Shown: positions 61,881 through 64,000 of the stretch, one piece after another
Position numbering within the stretch: the stretch's first letter is position 1
Layout of the letters: the number at the start of each line of letters is the position of its first letter
Assembly: GCA_964020155.1 (NCBI GenBank)
Contig: OZ026547.1
Location: 6,214,009-6,278,008 of the forward strand
Direction: 5' to 3'
Length of the DNA: 64,000 nt
DNA from: Chondrilla cf. caribensis
Taxonomy: Eukaryota > Porifera > Demospongiae > Chondrillida > Chondrillidae
The notes under the pieces: generated by a model
Databases searched by the model: none
What the model was told of the DNA's origin: nothing
What the model saw: only the letters and a program-made list of their open reading frames with translations
Made by a program: the position numbers and the translations under genes

Positions 61881-62035
61881 ACATCAGTATTATTATTCAA
61901 ATAGTACACACAGTACATGCAGTAATATTATATTTTTGTATAAAGTGGATAATTGTATGAAATCAAAATGTATGATGTGGAGCTTTTTTTTTTAAAGTAC
62001 AAGAAATCAATAATGAAGTGGGGACACAAATCAGT

Positions 62036-64000
62036 TTACAAGGCTACACATGTCTCATTAACTGCCAGATCAGTTGAGATTGGTAATCTAGGAATGTAGT
62101 TGTGGCGTGATCTGGAGCCCCTCAGGCAAAGGATTGTCGAGCGAAGTAATGAGAAGGACAATTGGCAGCGTAGCCATCCCATTGTTGTAGCATAGGGCTG
62201 TTGTCTTTTGTCAGCAAGCATAGATGCAAGCCTCTTATAGAAGATGGTGGCCAGTCTGCCCATTCCACCCGTAGTACTAAACACAAGGGGAGTGAAGGAA
62301 CCATGTTCCACTTCGATAATTCTTTGTTCGTACATTCTCCTTTTTGATTTCTCATGATGGGTGTAGCACGATGGGAGAGCGAACTTTTGATTAGACTTGG
62401 CGAAAGGATTAAATACCTTAATGTCAAAAAATGCCTTTTGTCTATTACCCCAAAAGTCCCTAGCTGAGATGTCTGCTCTGGCCTCATCATGTGTGTTGGA
62501 GGTGGCATGGTTGAGGGTCTCACCAGTGAGAGATTGGAGTACCGGTTCCAGTTGGACATCATTGCAAACCTCAGTTAAGAGGTTGCCAGTGAGATTTCTG
62601 ATCTCATTGTGTCGAATGGTAGGGAATGCACCACGAGGGCAGCTGAGTGCATGATCAATGGTAAACTTCTCACTGCATACACACTTGGACGGAAGTCTTT
62701 CAGGAAGCCATCCGTATCTCATACTTAATGCATCTCTGAATTCACTCTTAGATAACGAGAAGTTGTATTTCTCCAGGGGCAGTGAAGTCAACCAATTTGA
62801 TGCACCTTTGTCCTTTGCTAGTTCGGCAGCCTTGGCCAGGTGACTGGGTAGGTTGAGGGAGGAGGCCTTATCAGCTTCATTCTGTTTCCTCTCAGTCCTG
62901 AGTCTCTGTTTTATTCTTCTCTGTTCATCACTTGTGTTGTCATTGAGCTTGTCCTGTTTGTTCAAGATAAGGTTGACCACTGGGCCGCATATGTCCTGGG
63001 AAGCTTTGTAGTATAGAGATGCTGTGCTGCCAAGATCTGGAATTCCTAATCCACCAAGCCTACAGGGGAGTGAAAGTAGTTGTCGTTCTTGATCAGTGAT
63101 AGCCGGTCGGCCAGTTAAGGCTGGAATGAACTTATTCCTGATCACATCTTCAACTGACGAAAGGAGGTTGGTTGTGCCAGGAGTTGTTCTCAGGGAAAAG
63201 TTCCATGTGCTCATGAGGCCGTGAGTGAAGCCGCAGTAGGCCGCGTGAGGCTCTGTCAGAGCAATTTCTGAAAGAGTATGAAGCTGAGCAAGCCATTTTT
63301 CGACTTTTTTCTGGATAAAATGCTCAAGAAAGGTATCGTCACCAATTGCCGAACCGAGATGCTTGTGCCCACCTGTGGTAAGATTAACTCCATGTGTGGA
63401 AAAAGTCTTTTGTGCATCTTCAATGTATTCTTCTTTAACAACCAACCAGGTTTTGCTGGCATTGGGATAGTATCCGAAAGAAGGACCGATCTCGTTCAGC
63501 TTCTCCCACCATGCCTGCAGATTGACAAGACTTCCACCAGCAGAGGCGTCATCCGCAAACCAGAGCTGTCTGGCAAGGTGACCAAGTTGACGAATCAAAG
63601 GCACAATTCCAAGCGCGTACATTGGCATTGCCAGTGGGTCACCCTGAGTAGTGCCTTCAGAGGAGAGTATGGTTTCATCTTCTACAAACAGACTGGAGTC
63701 GTTTCTATAGGTGTTGGTGAGGGCAATAGCGAGAGACGGGCAGAGGGAATGGATGTTGAGGAGAGCAACCTGTCGATTTAGCAGGTTGAATGCATTTGAT
63801 GCATCTACAAACATGATAGCTTCTGTGGTGGAGTCGCTGAAAATTTCTCTCATTGAATGGACACCCGTCTCACATCCGGCTTCCTGACCAGCACACAGCT
63901 GGGTAGTGCCTGCTACGTCCTTGATTTCATCGCGGATGACATTGATGATGGCTTTGCTGATGATTCTTCTTACGACCTCACCTATACCTATAGGTCGAAC
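62036..64000 (-). mobile_element. Non-LTR retrotransposon polyprotein, RT plus restriction-like endonuclease (5' end cut by window)
   Basis: One frame is open from the right edge to the stop at 62036. It starts VRPIGIGEVVRRIISKAI upstream of the first Met (63853), so the element continues past the window. RT motifs in order are FVDASNAFN, EGTTQGDPLAM, and FADDASA as the catalytic box. A zinc-knuckle CVC(x7)H(x4)C (KCVCSEKFTIDHALSC) follows. A PD-(D/E)XK-like segment, DISARDF...FFDIKV, comes near the C-terminus. This order is that of R2-like elements with a C-terminal restriction-like endonuclease. I cannot name the clade. A run of ten A on the minus strand at about 61985-61994 may mark the 3' end. 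The intact frame suggests a recent insertion. Confidence 0.8.

Overview
This is a eukaryotic, metazoan-type genomic window. The genes have GT-AG introns and the DNA is AT-rich and full of (CA)n microsatellites and small inverted-repeat transposons. The right edge carries part of a non-LTR retrotransposon with a restriction-like endonuclease, of a type I associate with sponge and coral genomes. A sponge (Porifera) fits best, because the window is dominated by short-chain, non-fibrillar collagens, but a cnidarian cannot be excluded from sequence alone. Positions 1-54016 hold a head-to-tail array of 13 two-exon collagen genes, all on the + strand. Gene 1 has lost exon 1 to the window edge. In every complete copy exon 1 is exactly 199 nt. 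It encodes a signal peptide and a short coiled coil, and ends in phase 1 at AAAG|GTGAGT. Exon 2 begins after a (T)AACAG or AATAG acceptor. It encodes a dibasic furin-like site (RTRR|QD or RSRR|QD), a Cys-X-Cys pair and an uninterrupted or nearly uninterrupted Gly-X-Y domain of roughly 50 to 155 triplets, rich in Asn-Gly-Thr sequons. Some copies add a short Cys-containing tail. The inferred product is a secreted collagen whose N-terminal coiled coil trimerises the chains and may then be removed by a furin-type protease. Gene 3 is killed by a TGA inside the furin site. Gene 9 has an 877-bp transposon in its collagen exon. Gene 6 and part of gene 9 end at a premature TAA before the tail. The array grew by block duplication. 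Genes 1-3 correspond to genes 4-6 with an offset of about 12-13 kb. Genes 8 and 11 lie in near-identical tracts offset by 12,368 bp. Gene 7 resembles genes 3 and 6, and gene 13 resembles genes 2 and 5. Mobile-element insertions with visible empty sites in paralogues date these events. Between the genes lie conserved promoter blocks (TATA box present or deleted, and a TGTGGTnACCACA palindrome), (CA)n tracts, and a recurring orphan collagen-like exon that is phase-compatible with exon 1. Positions 54017-57514 carry no gene I can support. On the minus strand, 57515-61455 is a multi-exon secreted-type gene: two candidate upstream exons, a large exon with a Pro/Ser-rich linker and about 12 CXCXC cysteine repeats (as in the Balbiani-ring 3 protein and the VEGF-C C-terminus), and a Cys-rich terminal exon. 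A (TA)-flanked hairpin MITE sits in its last intron. From 62036 to the right edge the minus strand encodes the reverse transcriptase and endonuclease of the retrotransposon, cut by the window end.
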